Assembly: GCA_037576195.1 (NCBI GenBank)
Contig: CM075103.1
Span: 22,196,001-22,260,000 of the forward strand
Length of the DNA stretch: 64,000 bases
DNA from: Phytoseiulus persimilis
Lineage: Eukaryota; Arthropoda; Arachnida; Mesostigmata; Phytoseiidae
Reading direction: 5' to 3'
The notes under the pieces were generated by a model. That model ran no database searches, was not told the DNA's origin, and saw nothing but the letters and a program-made list of their open reading frames with translations. Within the stretch, counting starts at the first letter, position 1, and the number at the start of each line of letters is the position of its first letter. Position numbers and translations under genes: made by a program. Positions 22,201 to 34,268 of the stretch are shown piece after piece.

Positions 22201-22489
22201 GGACTATTGGAGCGAGCAGCCGGGCGCGCCGTGCGCGGTATTCCCTGGTCACTGGTTTCTTCACTGGTCATTCCTGAGACCATCTCCTCATTCGGTTAAT
22301 TGGTACATGTTTTTAGTGTCAGATGGACTCCGCAGTCACCTCCTGAAAATCCAGGAGAGTATGCTCAGATTGGTCCCGGGATCACCTCTCCAGACTTGGG
22401 AATCGCGATTCGTCAACTCGTCGGTTTTTAGAGTGTTCTTTTCTCTGAGATCAACGTGAAGCATCAAGCCGATGGCTCTATTGACTAAA

Positions 22490-22749
22490 CCACCACGGTT
22501 CAACCCATTGGATTTTGCTTCTCGCGGTTTTGTCCGTCCAAGATGACTTTGCTCGATCCTCCTGGATCATTTATTTGTCATCGGAGATGGATGCCTTCCT
22601 GAGAGATTAAGTTGAAGCTCCACACCTTGGAACTTAACATAACGGCGTCCACCACGGGTCCATCGATTGGATTTTGCTTATCGCGGTTTTGTCTGTACAG
22701 GGTGACTTCGCTCGGTCCTCCCGTATCATCTTTGTCATCGGAAATGGCT
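22490..22749. repeat. Two-copy direct repeat, period 159 bp
   Basis: A block beginning CCACCACGG and containing ATTGGATTTTGCTT-TCGCGGTTTTGTC occurs at 22490-22590 and again at 22649-22749 with scattered changes. The minus-strand frame across it repeats a Ser-Asp-Asp-Lys / Gln-Asn-Arg-Asp-Lys-Gln motif; no family is recognised. Confidence 0.7.
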
Positions 22750-24140
22750 GGTTTTCGCTGAGTTCTCATGTCGCACCGGTATGAGTATTTCGGTATTTTT
22801 CTTTTAGGCGGCTCAAAATGTAAGCAAGCTCTTTCCCAACACGCCGATTCGGCGAGTTGACGGTAGAGAGAGGAGGTGGGAAGAGGTGACAGGAAACGAA
22901 ACTTCCGGAACTCCCAAGAATACCGAATCTCACCCAATCCCCCGCACTTCTCTGGGTCCGCTCGCTGTGGGTCTGCTCGCATCGCTTCGCTCGCTCGCTC
23001 GCCAGGAACCTAACCTAACCTCACCCAATCCCCCGCATTTCTCCAAGTCCGCTCGCCGTCGATCCGCTTGCCAGGGACCTCGATTTTTTCGTTCGACTCC
23101 CAGCTATTCTCCGAACACGCCCGAAGAGAAGCGCATTTCTGCGCTAAAAACGCCCCAGATGGTTTCGGCGAAATACGTGATCTTCATCCGCCAGCACCAC
23201 TTTATTCTGAGCCTGGCTCTCACTCTGAGGGTATGGTGATATCGGTCAACGCTTCCGCTGGGCGCAGAACTGATGGGAGGTGCCTAGCATAGGCTAGGTA
23301 GAAGACTGAGGCCGCGCTCGGGCTCCGTTGGGACACTCACACCAGTAGCGTCGGATCCCTTATACGCTGTCTCTCACGGGCTCGTAGTCAATGTAGACGC
23401 GATGAAATTTGCGTTCCCTGCGACGCGACCTGATTTCGAGATGAACTATGGTCGGTGCTTCTTTGATGAACGTCATGTTGAAGTCGTTTCCGTCGTCCAT
23501 CGCTTCCGCCAAGTAGGATGAACCCGAATTGATTGGGTATGGTCCAGAAGTCACAAGCAGTGGGTGGTCTCTCGTCAGCTCTGAGAAGTCAGTAAGCTGT
23601 GTGGAGGAAATTGTCTCAAGAGTCGACGTTCCGCGATTCCACTCTGCACGAGCACTTCCTCTGCGAGATCGATGATCTTGGAAGACATGTTACTATGCCC
23701 ACGTGATCGCTGGCAAACCGGTTTGCCAGGGAACTCACAACTCGGCAAAGCGAACGGAGTTTCGGTAGGAATCTGTTGTCGACGGTGTGATGCAGCATTT
23801 TATATCGCTGAACGAATCGGCCGCTGCAACCATCGCCTACGAAAATCCAGGATTCGTTGTGGGAGCGGTGAGCTCAATCGTGCCGTTTCCATGTGCCCGC
23901 GAGTTTGCGATTCCCTCGCAACTCTCAGGAACTCACCTCAAATCCAGTAAGTTTTCTCATAGTGAGCATATCAATGGATTGATCGCCCAACGGCCGAATC
24001 ACCATACCCCGTCGAATGGTCGAGGCGTCCCGAGAACGCAGAACTTCACGCGAACCCGAGAACGCAGGAACTAACGCGAACCCGAGAACGCAGGAACTAA
24101 CGCGAACCCGAGAACGGGCAAGCAAGCAGAGCGGGAGACA
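22750..24140. other. Intergenic stretch with small repeats
   Basis: No gene supported. The part at about 22940-23080 (GATCTGCTCGC-like, CCTCACCCAATC) matches 38480-38640, a dispersed repeat. At about 24033-24118 a 26-bp unit (CGAACCCGAGAACGCAGGAA, then CTAACG) is repeated three times. Confidence 0.5.
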
Positions 24141-24159
24141 CGAGCTATGGAAAAGTGAC

Positions 24160-24475
24160 GTCGCTACCGAAAAGCGTCAATGTGGGCGGCCTGGGGGACC
24201 GAGGAGAGGGAGAAAGGAGCCAAAAAACACCCGAGTACCCTGCTGGAAAGAGAGGGGCGGCCGGAGGGGGTGGAGGCGGCAATCCTCCATCCATCCGACC
24301 ATGTGCGGCCTCGACAATCCAACGGAGCTTCGTGACTCGCCGCGAAATATTGGCTCCATCGTATGTAAGCTTTTTCCCCTTGCCTTGCATCGCGCGAATC
24401 AATACGTTGAAGCACAGATCGCGCATGTGTGTCACAGCATCCCGAAAAGCAGGACCGACAATGAGCACATCATTT
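24160..24475 (-). pseudogene. Second Harbinger/IS5-like transposase fragment
   Basis: The minus frame reads FRDAVTHMRDLCFNVLI then SRRVTKLRWIVEAAHGRMD, aligned with the fragment at 19.5-20.0 kb and with the C-terminal DDE-4 transposase signature. A Pro/Ala run follows, after which similarity ends. Only this tail survives. Confidence 0.65.
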
Positions 24476-24499
24476 CGTCTAAGTAGAGCTAGGAGATTC

Positions 24500-25940
24500 T
24501 GATCTTGTTGAGCTTGGGGAGATAAAAAAAATCGAAGTTTCGGCCAGAAAAAAAAACGTATTCGCGGCGATTAAAAAAAGCGCCTCTTTTTCTTGGATTT
24601 TCCTCTGCACACGCTTTGACTCTCAGTGACTTTCCGATCCAGCTCAAATCCGAAGTGCGCACTCTACGCTATCTATTTTCGCATCTGTCTCGAATTCATC
24701 GATTTCGAAGGTATGCGTCCATTCTCGATCCGAAAGACATGCCATTCGATAGCTCTCTTCTTGAGCTTTACAAAAAATAGTTCGATCGGCGCTGTGACCC
24801 ATGTGGGAGCCATGAAATGAGCATTTGAAGTTGAAAACTTTCGTCAAAAGTAGTGCAAAATGAAGGGGCCGATGGCCGAGCCTTCATGGCCGAAACCTTT
24901 TCGACACCGAAAAAGGATGAGCGAGGGAGGACATCAAAGAAACCTGCAATCGGGGGCACAGACTGTGAGTCGGCTAGGATAGTGGAAATCATTGACTCAG
25001 AAAGTGATTCAGGGAGTGTCCAGGAATCGAGACGCGTTAAACGAGGAGTTGGGAGAAAGAAACACGCGATTTCGGTTGCTAGACGTGAACTCCGGTCCCT
25101 GTAGGAGAACAGAGAGGGAGTTCAAAATGAAGAAAATCAAAGGAAAACACGAGCGGAACGAGGGCCTGGGAAAAAAGCACCACCGAAGTGAACCCTCATG
25201 AACCGGTGAAACGGGGACTTCACCGACCTGTTCAATGGCAGTCCTTAGAAAACTACCCTCTCCAAACGGTTATAAGACAACAAGACTTGTTCTTCTCAAC
25301 GCTGCGCACAAAAATTGCCAATGGAGATGCCCTTTGTCAGAGAGAAATTTCGTCATTGGGATCACGACTACAAAAACGAGAATGGTGTGACCGACTCGTG
25401 GAGTGCGTCTCTTCCACAAGAATAAGGACGTCGACAACTACAACAAGAACGTCGGATAACCGAGTTGGATGTCGGAAACAAGACCAACAAATGAGTGCAG
25501 GTGTCCGTGCAGTTCATCAGATGAAATTGACGAGAAGTGAGTCTACCCTCCGCTTTGCCCCTTTGCCTTGGTCAGCCGGACATGAAAACATGTAGTACAG
25601 ACATCGACGACGGTATCGTCAATGGAGGCATCGAGTTTTTGCGTTACGTTGATTTCGAAGAAAAGGACACTACAGGAACCGACGAGATAACGAATCTCAA
25701 TTGTTCTACGACCGAAGCTTCCTATCAATGGATAGAATTCACAGACAATAACCAAATCGGAAGCGCCGCGAGAACGAAACAAAGACCCTTATCACTGACG
25801 AATTCGGGAGATCACATAAACTTCTAGGCTCAACTTATCAGTCACTAGACAGATAATACAACGGAATTGGACCCCTATTTCCGAAAAAACGGTTTTCTTC
25901 GAGGTTCCAACAATAATCAAATGCCGCACAGAGGGTCTGG
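24500..25940. other. Intergenic stretch, unrecognised open frames
   Basis: Short plus-strand frames at 24853-25104 (acidic/basic, IIDSESDSGS then RRVKRGVGRKKH) and around 25290-25400 look faintly protein-like, but stops separate them and no domain is recognised. They could be a decayed transposon open frame. Confidence 0.35.
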
Positions 25941-25943
25941 CCG

Positions 25944-26977
25944 GTTTTTGTCCATCAGTGACGGATTCCGCTGAAAATTACACTGAGAAATCCCGAAGTG
26001 GAGTGGAGCCACCACAGCAAGTTTTGACCTCCGGCAATCTTCCGTTCGCTAGAAATGAAGTTAGGTCTTGAAAAAAAAAACTCAAAATCGTTATATCTCG
26101 AGAACCACGGGCTACAGCGCCGATCGACAAATTTTTGGAATGCTCTCGCCAAGGGCCATCTTTTGACGTTATAGGATTTAAGATCGGTCGATCGCTTCTA
26201 TGATTCTGGTACTCGAAGTGTCACTTCCCGGCGAGCGGCCACTCCGGTAAGTACCTTGAAATATAGTCCTGGGACCCTCCTGCGTGCTGGAGAAATATCA
26301 GCGATATCGAAGTTTTCCTTCCCTATTCATTTGATAAAAGTAGAATGTCGATCAGAGGGGGGTTTTGCTCTGTCGCCTCGAAGCTTCACCGAAGCTGCCT
26401 GGAGCTCGCTGTACAACGTTGTTTCGAAGTAAGGGACCTTGGCACGCCTCGGAGACGAGAAGAAAATACACTGTTTCTTGCGTAGAAAATACTTCCCATG
26501 AGCTCTTAGGTCGATCTGACCATACTTTTGAGGGTCCATGGAGGTGATTCCTAGGTCGACCTGACCATAACGCCTATCGCTCATGGGAAGTATCTTCTAC
26601 GCAAGAAACAGTGTATTTTCTTTATCAAATGAGTAGGGAAGGAACACTTCGATCTCGCTGATATTTCCTCAGCACTTAGGAGGGTCCTAGGACTATATTT
26701 TAAGGTCCTTACCGGAGTGGCCACTCGCCGGGAAGTGACACTTCGAGTACCAAAATCATAGAAGCGATCGCCCGATCCTAAATCCTATAACGCCAAAAGA
26801 TGGCCCTTGGCGAGAGCATTCGAAGAAGTTGTCGATCGGCGTAGACAATGAAGACTTAACTTCATTGTTTCTAGCGAACGGAAGATCGCCGGAGGTTGAA
26901 ACTTGCTGTGGTAGCTCCACTCCACGTCGGGATGCCTCAGTGTAATTTTCAGCGAAATCCGTCACTAATGGACAAGA
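25944..26977. repeat. Large imperfect palindrome with about 400-bp arms
   Basis: The right arm 26580-26977 is the reverse complement of 25944-26338 plus 26462-26503, at high but incomplete identity. The left arm has an extra 123 bp (26339-26461) and a T/A-rich addition near 26060-26110. The 76-bp loop (26504-26579) holds two decayed monomers of the 45-bp minisatellite (TCGATCTGACCATACTTTT). No flanking duplication was found, so it could be a foldback element or an inverted duplication. Confidence 0.85.
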
Positions 26978-29340
26978 ACCATCGAGAGTGGAAACGGTCG
27001 GAGGCTCATTCTTGACTACACCTGACCATCGTCCCAACGAATTCCCATTCCATCATTCCGAACAAGCAAAGGCGCCCCAAATGGTATAACATCGAACAGA
27101 GCCACAACATTCAAATAATCACCGGTTCAAAACTCAAGATCATAAACTATTAGAGGGAATGGATTCGGCTAACACGATCCTAATGTTCTCAAAGTCCGAA
27201 GTTTGCCAACACACGCATTGGATATCACAAGCGACGAAGTCTACACAACTTCAATTTTCTGTCCCCTCCAAATATCGTTGTCTTGTTTTCCTGAGGCTGT
27301 TTTGGAAACAATTCACCGTACTTTTCAATTCATTCATCGACGAACTTTATCTGTATCCGGACTTGACGTTCGGTTCCTTGCATTTCTGAGCCCCGGTTCA
27401 ACTTTTGGTTGAACCGTTCCTGTTTCTTCTACCGAGCCTGGAGTCAGGGCGAATTCCCTTGTGCCCGTTGGCGACACACTCGGAGTCGATCGTATTCCCT
27501 ACATGAATGTGTCATCGTGAAATACAACGTGATCCCATAAATATCCGTACATCTCATGGAGTTTTTTTCTCAATGTTCCCGGCTCGCGGTGTTCCTGCCG
27601 TAACTATTTCCATTACTACCTTTGCATTGGCAGGCAGCGAGGATTCGAGTGAGCCGAGGATGAAAATGCATTCCAATTTCATGGGCTCGTTCCAGGCAGT
27701 CCCATGAGTGCACTCGCCTAGCCTAGCGATTTCGCTTGGACCGTAACCGGATCCTCATGTACTTTGAAGTCATGGTTGAGAGGCCCTCTGTAAGCACCCG
27801 TGAATACCGGCCGAACGAGATGATCAATTGTTGAAGGACATATTCTCGGCCAGCGTATATCAGCAAGGGATTTCAGTAACACTCATCGGGGAATCGGTGG
27901 TCAGGCTCTGATAGGGTCCGAGCCGGTTTGTAGGACCTGATTCAGGGGCAGGGGAGGGGGGACATTCGCAGAACACTGGAAATCGGACAGATCGCGGAGA
28001 CCGAGGCTGCGACGGTTTCTCCTCGACGGCGAACTCTGCCAGCTCGCATTCGCAACAGCTACCAAACCAGAAGTAGCGGAGATCTCGACCACAAATGGGT
28101 GACCGCTTCTCGCATGGGAGTGATGATGCGAGATGATCGCACTTCGTCTGTCCTGAATATAATCGGTGTCCTCTCGACGAGGGCCTATCACCACGTGGAA
28201 GAGTATTCCCGGACGTTGCTCGAGAACTCAGAGCATTTGGCGGGCGAATCCGCCTTCTTGTGACGCTGCTCCCGTCCTGTAGTTGCATGGGGCAAGAGAT
28301 CCGCTGACCTTGAGAACGACAGTTCCTCGTCAATATGACTCGATGGGTGACTTCCGGTCAAGAATAGACCCACGAGGGAGGACGAAATCCACAGGGTGCT
28401 TAGTGAAGATCAGGTCTTCTTAGGCTCAAGATTATCGGTGCTAACTCCATCGTCTCTCAAGATTTTTTCGAAAGTCGGGAAAAGATCAACAATCTACTGG
28501 GCACGTTCCCATGAAAGCGGACAATCAGTTCCTATGGAACCATCGTCGCTGCGGTTTCGCTTCGGTTTGTGGCGTTTTTCAGGTCTATCCTCAGCCATCA
28601 AGTGCTCAAAGAAAGATAAAAAATATTCGAATGATCTCTGTGAGCCATCAACCATGATCGGGTAGGTGCCGGAGAAAACCGCCAAGCGGAGAACGCTGAT
28701 CTCGAAGAAATGAAATTGAACTGAAATTGAGACAGGAAGACAGGTTCCAGCGCCAAAACTTTCCTCCATCCCTGCTCAAGCCGTGACGATAGACTTCATG
28801 TGATAGGTTTGGGTCAAAGGATGAACCCAGGTGATGGGTTAGAGTCGAATGCTAGACCCAACTGATAGCATTGGCTCTTAGGATCTCACAGCGAAATCTC
28901 GACTGCTGCGTTATGACTCGAGTCAATTGAGGGAATGTTCAATGGAAATGTTTCACAGGGATCCGTCTCACGCCCGAGTTAGATTTCCGATGATGGGGTC
29001 AACCGCGATCGGATTGGATCGGAGGAAGATCGGGCCTAGCAAGCGGTCGATCATTCAAACTGAGACGAGGCAGACTGAACGGAGATTGATCCGGCACAGA
29101 GAAGGCGATGAGAGATATGGAAACCTTCGGGGACTGGAGTGTTCGGCTTGTTGCTGGGACGCTGAGCTACCAGCGAGTCGATCACGATGGCCATGCCCGT
29201 GACGGGACAATAGGAGAATCATGAGCTGTATCCACAGAGAATTTAACCAGGTCGAATTGGTTGAGCCCGATTTTAGAACTGTTTGGAGATCATAGTGTAG
29301 AGAGTCAAGCATGGTGGCTTGATAGGAGCTGGTTTGACCA
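26978..29340. other. Intergenic stretch, no supported gene
   Basis: Apart from the dispersed repeat near 27300-27365 (inverted match to 18290-18370), nothing recognisable was found on either strand. Confidence 0.4.
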
Positions 29341-29342
29341 GG

Positions 29343-30278
29343 GTTTTTTTTTCTAGAGGGAGGGGAGAAATCCCTTCGGACACCAGGGGTAGGACTTCTG
29401 ATCCATTGCCCTGGTAGTGAGGTGGATCCTCTAAAAAAACCCTCCCTCTGCTCCGTAGTAACTGGGAACTGAGACTCGCCTAGTCCCTTTTGTATGGCGT
29501 CCAGTGCACTTCGGGCTCAGCTGCTCGGTATTCCTCTGTTGATCAACTTTGCATGGTTAACACTGCTTGAAGGTTACTGTGGCCCCGTCAAAAGGCGTTG
29601 ATGTCTCAACTTCCCCAGGACTTCTTTTCTTTTGAGGATCTTTGTGACAATGTCGGTGATTCTTTCCCAATTTTCCCTGCTCTGCATCATTTCCTCGACG
29701 AGGGTGGGGATTTCCGATGCTTCGAGTGTTCCTCTTTGCTCCCTGAATGCATCGCAATGCAGGATCGTGTGTTCAACGTCGTCCTCGGCTCCGCTCGTGC
29801 AGTGAACACAGGTTCGGAGCCCGCATTTCCCTATGCCGCAGAGATATGCTTGGAAGTCTCCGTGCCCGGTAAGCATCTGTGTCGTATGGTAATTTAACTC
29901 TCCGAAACCTCTTTGGTACAATTCCCTGATATCGGGTATGCACTTGTGTGTCCAGCGGCCTCTCTTGGCCTGGGTCCACTGTGCCTGCCATGTTGTGATC
30001 GTCTCTGCCTTTATAGCTTCTTCTGATTCTATGTTCTGGTCTCCCTCCTCGGCGTCGTAGGATGCGTACTCCTCCTTCCATTCTTGCCAAAGTCGGACCC
30101 GCTCCTGAGCCAGTGGTGGCCATGGTACTGCTCTTGCAAGCACCAGGAGCGCCGCCGTAGAGACCGTCCGGTAGGCGCGCGTCGTCCTTATCGTCATTGT
30201 GCGCTGGGTACGTTCGAGCAGCTCGTGACCAGGGGTTGGGCCTTTCCGAAAGGGGCCCAGCCGATGAGTACTCTGCAT
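29343..30278 (-). pseudogene. 3' end of an R1-like non-LTR retrotransposon
   Basis: The open frame 30278-29574 matches the C-terminal region found after the reverse transcriptase in R1-type LINEs: RTTRAYRTVSTAALLVLARAVP, a helical middle (ERVRLWQEWKEE), then a zinc-binding-like tail (TGHGDFQAYL, CGLRTCVHC, DDVEHTILHC with the Cys/His spacing of the family). About 220 bp of 3' untranslated sequence follows, ending in an A-run (T9 on the plus strand at 29343-29351). The element is 5'-truncated near 30.3 kb, as is typical of LINE copies. The clade call is inference. Confidence 0.75.
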
Positions 30279-30935
30279 GATGATGAGAAGGAACCTCCTT
30301 AATTTCGAAGAATAGATAAGTGAAATCTTCCCAGATCAATGGAGGCAACTCATAGAGGGACGAAGGAACTCGGAGATGGGGCAGGCAGGTGACCCACAGG
30401 TTATTTTTTAAGGTCCTTCCCCTCTCTCTCTGAGCAGAGCTCCATCGAATTTGAGCTCGCTTGACTGCATTCTACGCGAGAAAGGAACCCGGTAATCCAC
30501 CGGGAAGTCTTGTTCTATCACACTTATCCGGTACTCCATCCTCGATCCCCGAAACATGCCCGAAGCCGGTCCTTTGAGGGATACGATAGCTCGGTATTCC
30601 TCAGGGTAAAAAAGTGATCCGAAACCGCGACTGACATGTTTCCGAATACGGAGTGTCAGGTGCGACCCACGAGCACACATGCGGAATTCGGCGTTTCTTC
30701 GCCCAATTCCAAGATGACCTCGATAGAAATATTCGGTACTTTCTGCAACACTTTCCTGAACGCGAATTCCATCATCTCCACTTCAATGAGTACTGAGAAC
30801 GACTGTCCCGGAGCCCGCTATCGATATTTTCTTTCTTGATTGACGAAGAGCCAACGGGAGCAAACTTGAGCTCATAAATTCCCGACCCGATTCAGCCGCC
30901 CTGTAAGCTTGGATTCACATGATGTTCCATTTTTC

Positions 30936-30941
30936 TTTATT
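30936..30941 (-). terminator. Polyadenylation signal of the ML-domain gene
   Basis: AATAAA on the minus strand about 105 bp beyond the stop at 31046. Confidence 0.65.
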
Positions 30942-31045
30942 TCTTTCGAGTTTCTCTCCTCACTCGGATGCTGTGGTCCTGATGCCATTCCTACAGTCAA
31001 TATCATCCATCCAAGCCCGTCGATGAGCTCAGTACAGTCTCGTTC

Positions 31046-31944
31046 TCAAACTAGCTGTGCGGAGAACTTGAAGCAAGCACTAAGACCTGAAACCCCACCG
31101 ATGCTGACCTCGAAGGTAGAGTCGACCTGAATAGAACGGGGGACATTTCGTCATATCTCTGCAGCTCTGGACGCACTGAATTCGAGAACGAAGGCTGGTA
31201 ATACGACATGATTTTGAAACCGTGAAAAGAGTCGGAGAACACAACGGAAGAAGTCTAGGAACTCTATACTCACGGAATGGCCTCTGGGAACCCTCATGCT
31301 GAACGAGCCTGAGTATTCCTTGCCCTAGAATAGCGAGACATGAGCACCACGAATGCTATTCGGAGCGAAGTCATACAGAACTGTCTGAGATAGGACTCAC
31401 TTTCTCAACCGGGCATTTTATGGCTTTGCACAGGTCCCTATTTAGTCCGGGGATCGGAACCTTCAGATGCGAATGTGCTATCACATAAGCTTTCAATGTG
31501 ACGGCCTCGCTGTCCTTCAAATAATATTCGGAGAATTAGGAACGGATCCGCCTCGACGGCACCCAATCGCACTCCATTGGCTACATGAGCGGATTCATGA
31601 GATTCTGTGTCCGACCTGTCTTACCTGGTCGCTGATGTACTTGAAATCAACAGTAACGTTCGAGCCCTTCCTCAACTGGCAAGGTTCAGCATCGCACGGG
31701 GTGATGACAACCGATAGGATCTTGCCGCGACCAGGGTCATCTGGAAGTCGTTCGAGAGAAGTTACTCACCCGCGGATCTCAAGCATTCGTGACTGTGGAC
31801 ATCTATCCTTCCCCTCCAATCACAGAAGTAGCGCATCATCAAGAATCTTTGCGCGAACTGACCGCATCGGCGGAGGTTGATCTGCTTCTGAGCAGACACG
31901 ACAGCGAACAAGAGGGAACAAACTAGAAGGGTTTTGTGAATCAT
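31046..31944 (-). CDS. ML-domain / NPC2-like secreted lipid-binding protein
   Basis: Rebuilt from five exons: 31944-31863, 31740-31625, 31514-31401, 31324-31274 and 31126-31046. Every border is GT-AG and the phases agree, giving 147 residues, the usual ML length. Residues 1-18 are a signal peptide (MIHKTLLVCSLLFAVVSA). The mature protein has the six-cysteine pattern of NPC2 and mite group 2 allergens: LRRC, VVITPC-DAEPC-QLRKGSNVTV, NRDLCKAIKCPVEKGKEYSGSF and GLSACFKFSAQLV. Such proteins bind sterols, lipids or odorants in an immunoglobulin-like pocket outside the cell or in lysosomes. The first donor (GTCAGT after 31863) is not the strongest in the exon; a later GTGAGT at 31769 would add a long insert that breaks the family pattern, so I prefer the early one. 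Confidence 0.88.
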
Positions 31945-32004
31945 GATTGCCAGTGTTCCCGTTCCCTAGTTCGAATCGCAGTGCGTTTGACGCGGAAACG
32001 TGCT

Positions 32005-32012
32005 CTTTTATG
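32005..32012 (-). promoter_or_regulatory. TATA-like element of the ML-domain gene
   Basis: CATAAAAG on the minus strand, about 60 bp upstream of the ATG at 31944. It is a plausible core promoter. Confidence 0.5.
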
Positions 32013-32628
32013 GCAAAATCCGCGGCCTTTCCCCAGGAAAATGAGTGCATTATGATGCATCAAGGACATTGATCAGAGGGAGGGCTTTGTTTGATCCAAA
32101 AGCGACGGCCAAGCTGATACCTCAGAAATCTCACGTCCCTTGACAATAGCTCGAGGATTAAAGTCGCCTATACAATCGAGCTTCCAGCCGGTCGAAATTC
32201 AAAGCTCGTGAAGGTTGATCGCGTCACTCCAGATACATATTGTTACTGGGCGGTTCCATGAGAATATAATTCTGTGCTCAAACGCAATTGAAATGTGATT
32301 CGCCAAGCGAGCTATTCCTGTCGTTCTCAGTAACGAACACTGTTGAGTTCAGACAGGTATCGCTTGACGTAGGAGGTGGAAGAAATGCTAGTTGACGCCG
32401 CCTTTCGAGTAACAAGTTCATCTCGACATAAAGTTCCCGATTTCGATCATAACGTCAACCCGTTTCTCGTACGACTACGATACCTCGGATTGCTTGTATA
32501 TTTCGAAGTAGAGAAAATTATCATCGTAGGTGGTCGAAACATCATTTCAACACTGACCGAGACGGATATTGTGAGCGTACGATAGGAGGAATGACATAGG
32601 AGGGCGACGAGTGTATGATCTGACAAGT

Positions 32629-33373
32629 TTACATCGTGGTATGTGCGCCGTGGCGCACGTTCTCCTGCCCGGGGTAGGACTCCCTAAGATCGGTGCTGCC
32701 CCGCTCCAGCTCCCACTGCTGTGGCAGCTTGGAAAAATTTGGATGCACGACACCTAACAGAACAGCGAACCCAGAGAACCATCTTCTGACGGCGTTTGAA
32801 GTCCGACGCAGACCGGTCAATGTTGCCGTGTTAAGATTACAACACTCCACCTCGATGAACGGACGGTTCCACTCTCCACCCACACGAGCTCCACCGAAAA
32901 AGTTGACGCACCCCCCTATGAGTTGCTCATTCTTTCAAACTGAATCGCATCCGAGCTACATCTCGAAGATGCCACGAACATCACACTACGAACATCCTGA
33001 GTTTCGAGGCAAAATCAAAATAGCCCAGGTGCGCCTCACGCAGTTTCACGTCTCCTTGGATCCGCCTCCACAAACCTTGATGGAGATCAATAGCGCACTT
33101 GAAGATGCCGGCCGCGAGAAACCATGCGGCTCTCCATGCAGCACTCCGAGGTCGAAGCTATCCAAAGCCTCTATGAGCATCGTCACGAACTTCCGGTACT
33201 TTGCGCCGTTCGTCACAGGCAGCACAGTCCCATTCTTCAATCCATCGTGTATAGTACGAATACATCTTATATGTGATCGACGGACGCACTCTAAAAGTTC
33301 CGTCTGAATACCATTCGGGACACGGCAGGAACCGCTCGTTTCGTCTCGTCGTCTTAAAACGAGATAATTTCAT
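32629..33373 (-). pseudogene. MULE (Mutator-like) transposase remnant
   Basis: In order on the minus strand: 33373-33240 has EWYSDGTFRVRPSITYKMYS, the DGTF-block of the MULE catalytic domain. From 33240 the frame gives LPVTNGAKYRKFVTMLIEAL, the next conserved helix. At 32883-32629 comes the C-terminal block (TSNAVRRWFSGFAVLLG, HPNFSKLPQQWELE). Frames shift between the blocks and pieces are missing, so it is inactive. It shows that MULEs existed here, relevant to the MITE at 42.9 kb. Confidence 0.7.
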
Positions 33374-34268
33374 GTGGTCACAGCATTCTCCCTGACATAA
33401 TATTGCTCTGCGCCGACCAAGACGCGTTCGGTTACCTTCAACTAGAGTGGTATTTTTTCCCGAACGTGATCTACTTGACTGCGGAGCAGCTTCAGCTCAC
33501 GGGAGGCTTCCATTGCCGTCTCTCAGAGCTGTCGCGATTTTCCCGCGCGTCGATCCTCAGGGTATCCGGTGCTTGGCTGTGTCGGGGCTGGTCCTAAGAG
33601 AAACGTATCTTCGACGAAACGGACAGTTCATAGCCTGAGGCCCCCGAGCCGAATGACAACGACGACTTCACGCCGTCCTGACCATGTGCGCCATCCTGTG
33701 CCTGAATTCGGGATCTGAATCCCTTTCTAGAACATTTAGACGACGTTTCAGTGGGGCTCACGTCATCTCTTCGAAACAAATCGTACTCGACAATGGCCGA
33801 AGGTTGCCCTCGCCGAGCCCACGAGCCTCACCGACCTTCTTGTTTCGCTCAATTTGGAGCTCTGCTAAAATATAGCGGTATAGCTACCACGCCCTCATCT
33901 GTCGGCGATACGAGGCTTTCCGGGACTATTAACTGTAAAAAATCGATTATATCGCCCTCAGTTGTATCAACTCGCGATCATATCAATTCAAGACTGTAAA
34001 AGCCTCAATTATTTAAATTTGAAGCTCAATCTCTATGAAATCTAGCTCGCTGAAAGTCAGCTTCCTGGAAGAAGTCAACTTCGATGAGGCTAACAGACGG
34101 AGCTGACGTATTTTTATTCTTCGGTGAGAAGAATTTTGAAGAGTTCGGAATCGAATCAAAGACTGCTGTTTATGAGACTCAGACTGATGATCATACTACA
34201 AGCATTTCGATTTCGCTGAGACGGGATCCAATTTCCGCGCTCAGATATGCCGACAACAATTCGACAGC

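Noticed and set aside
24853..25830. String of plus frames that look faintly protein-like
   Set aside because: Interrupted by stops, no domain, no splice chain; at most a decayed element.
32693..33307. Plus-strand frame of 204 codons
   Set aside because: It lies antisense to the MULE transposase remnant, which has the recognisable motifs.
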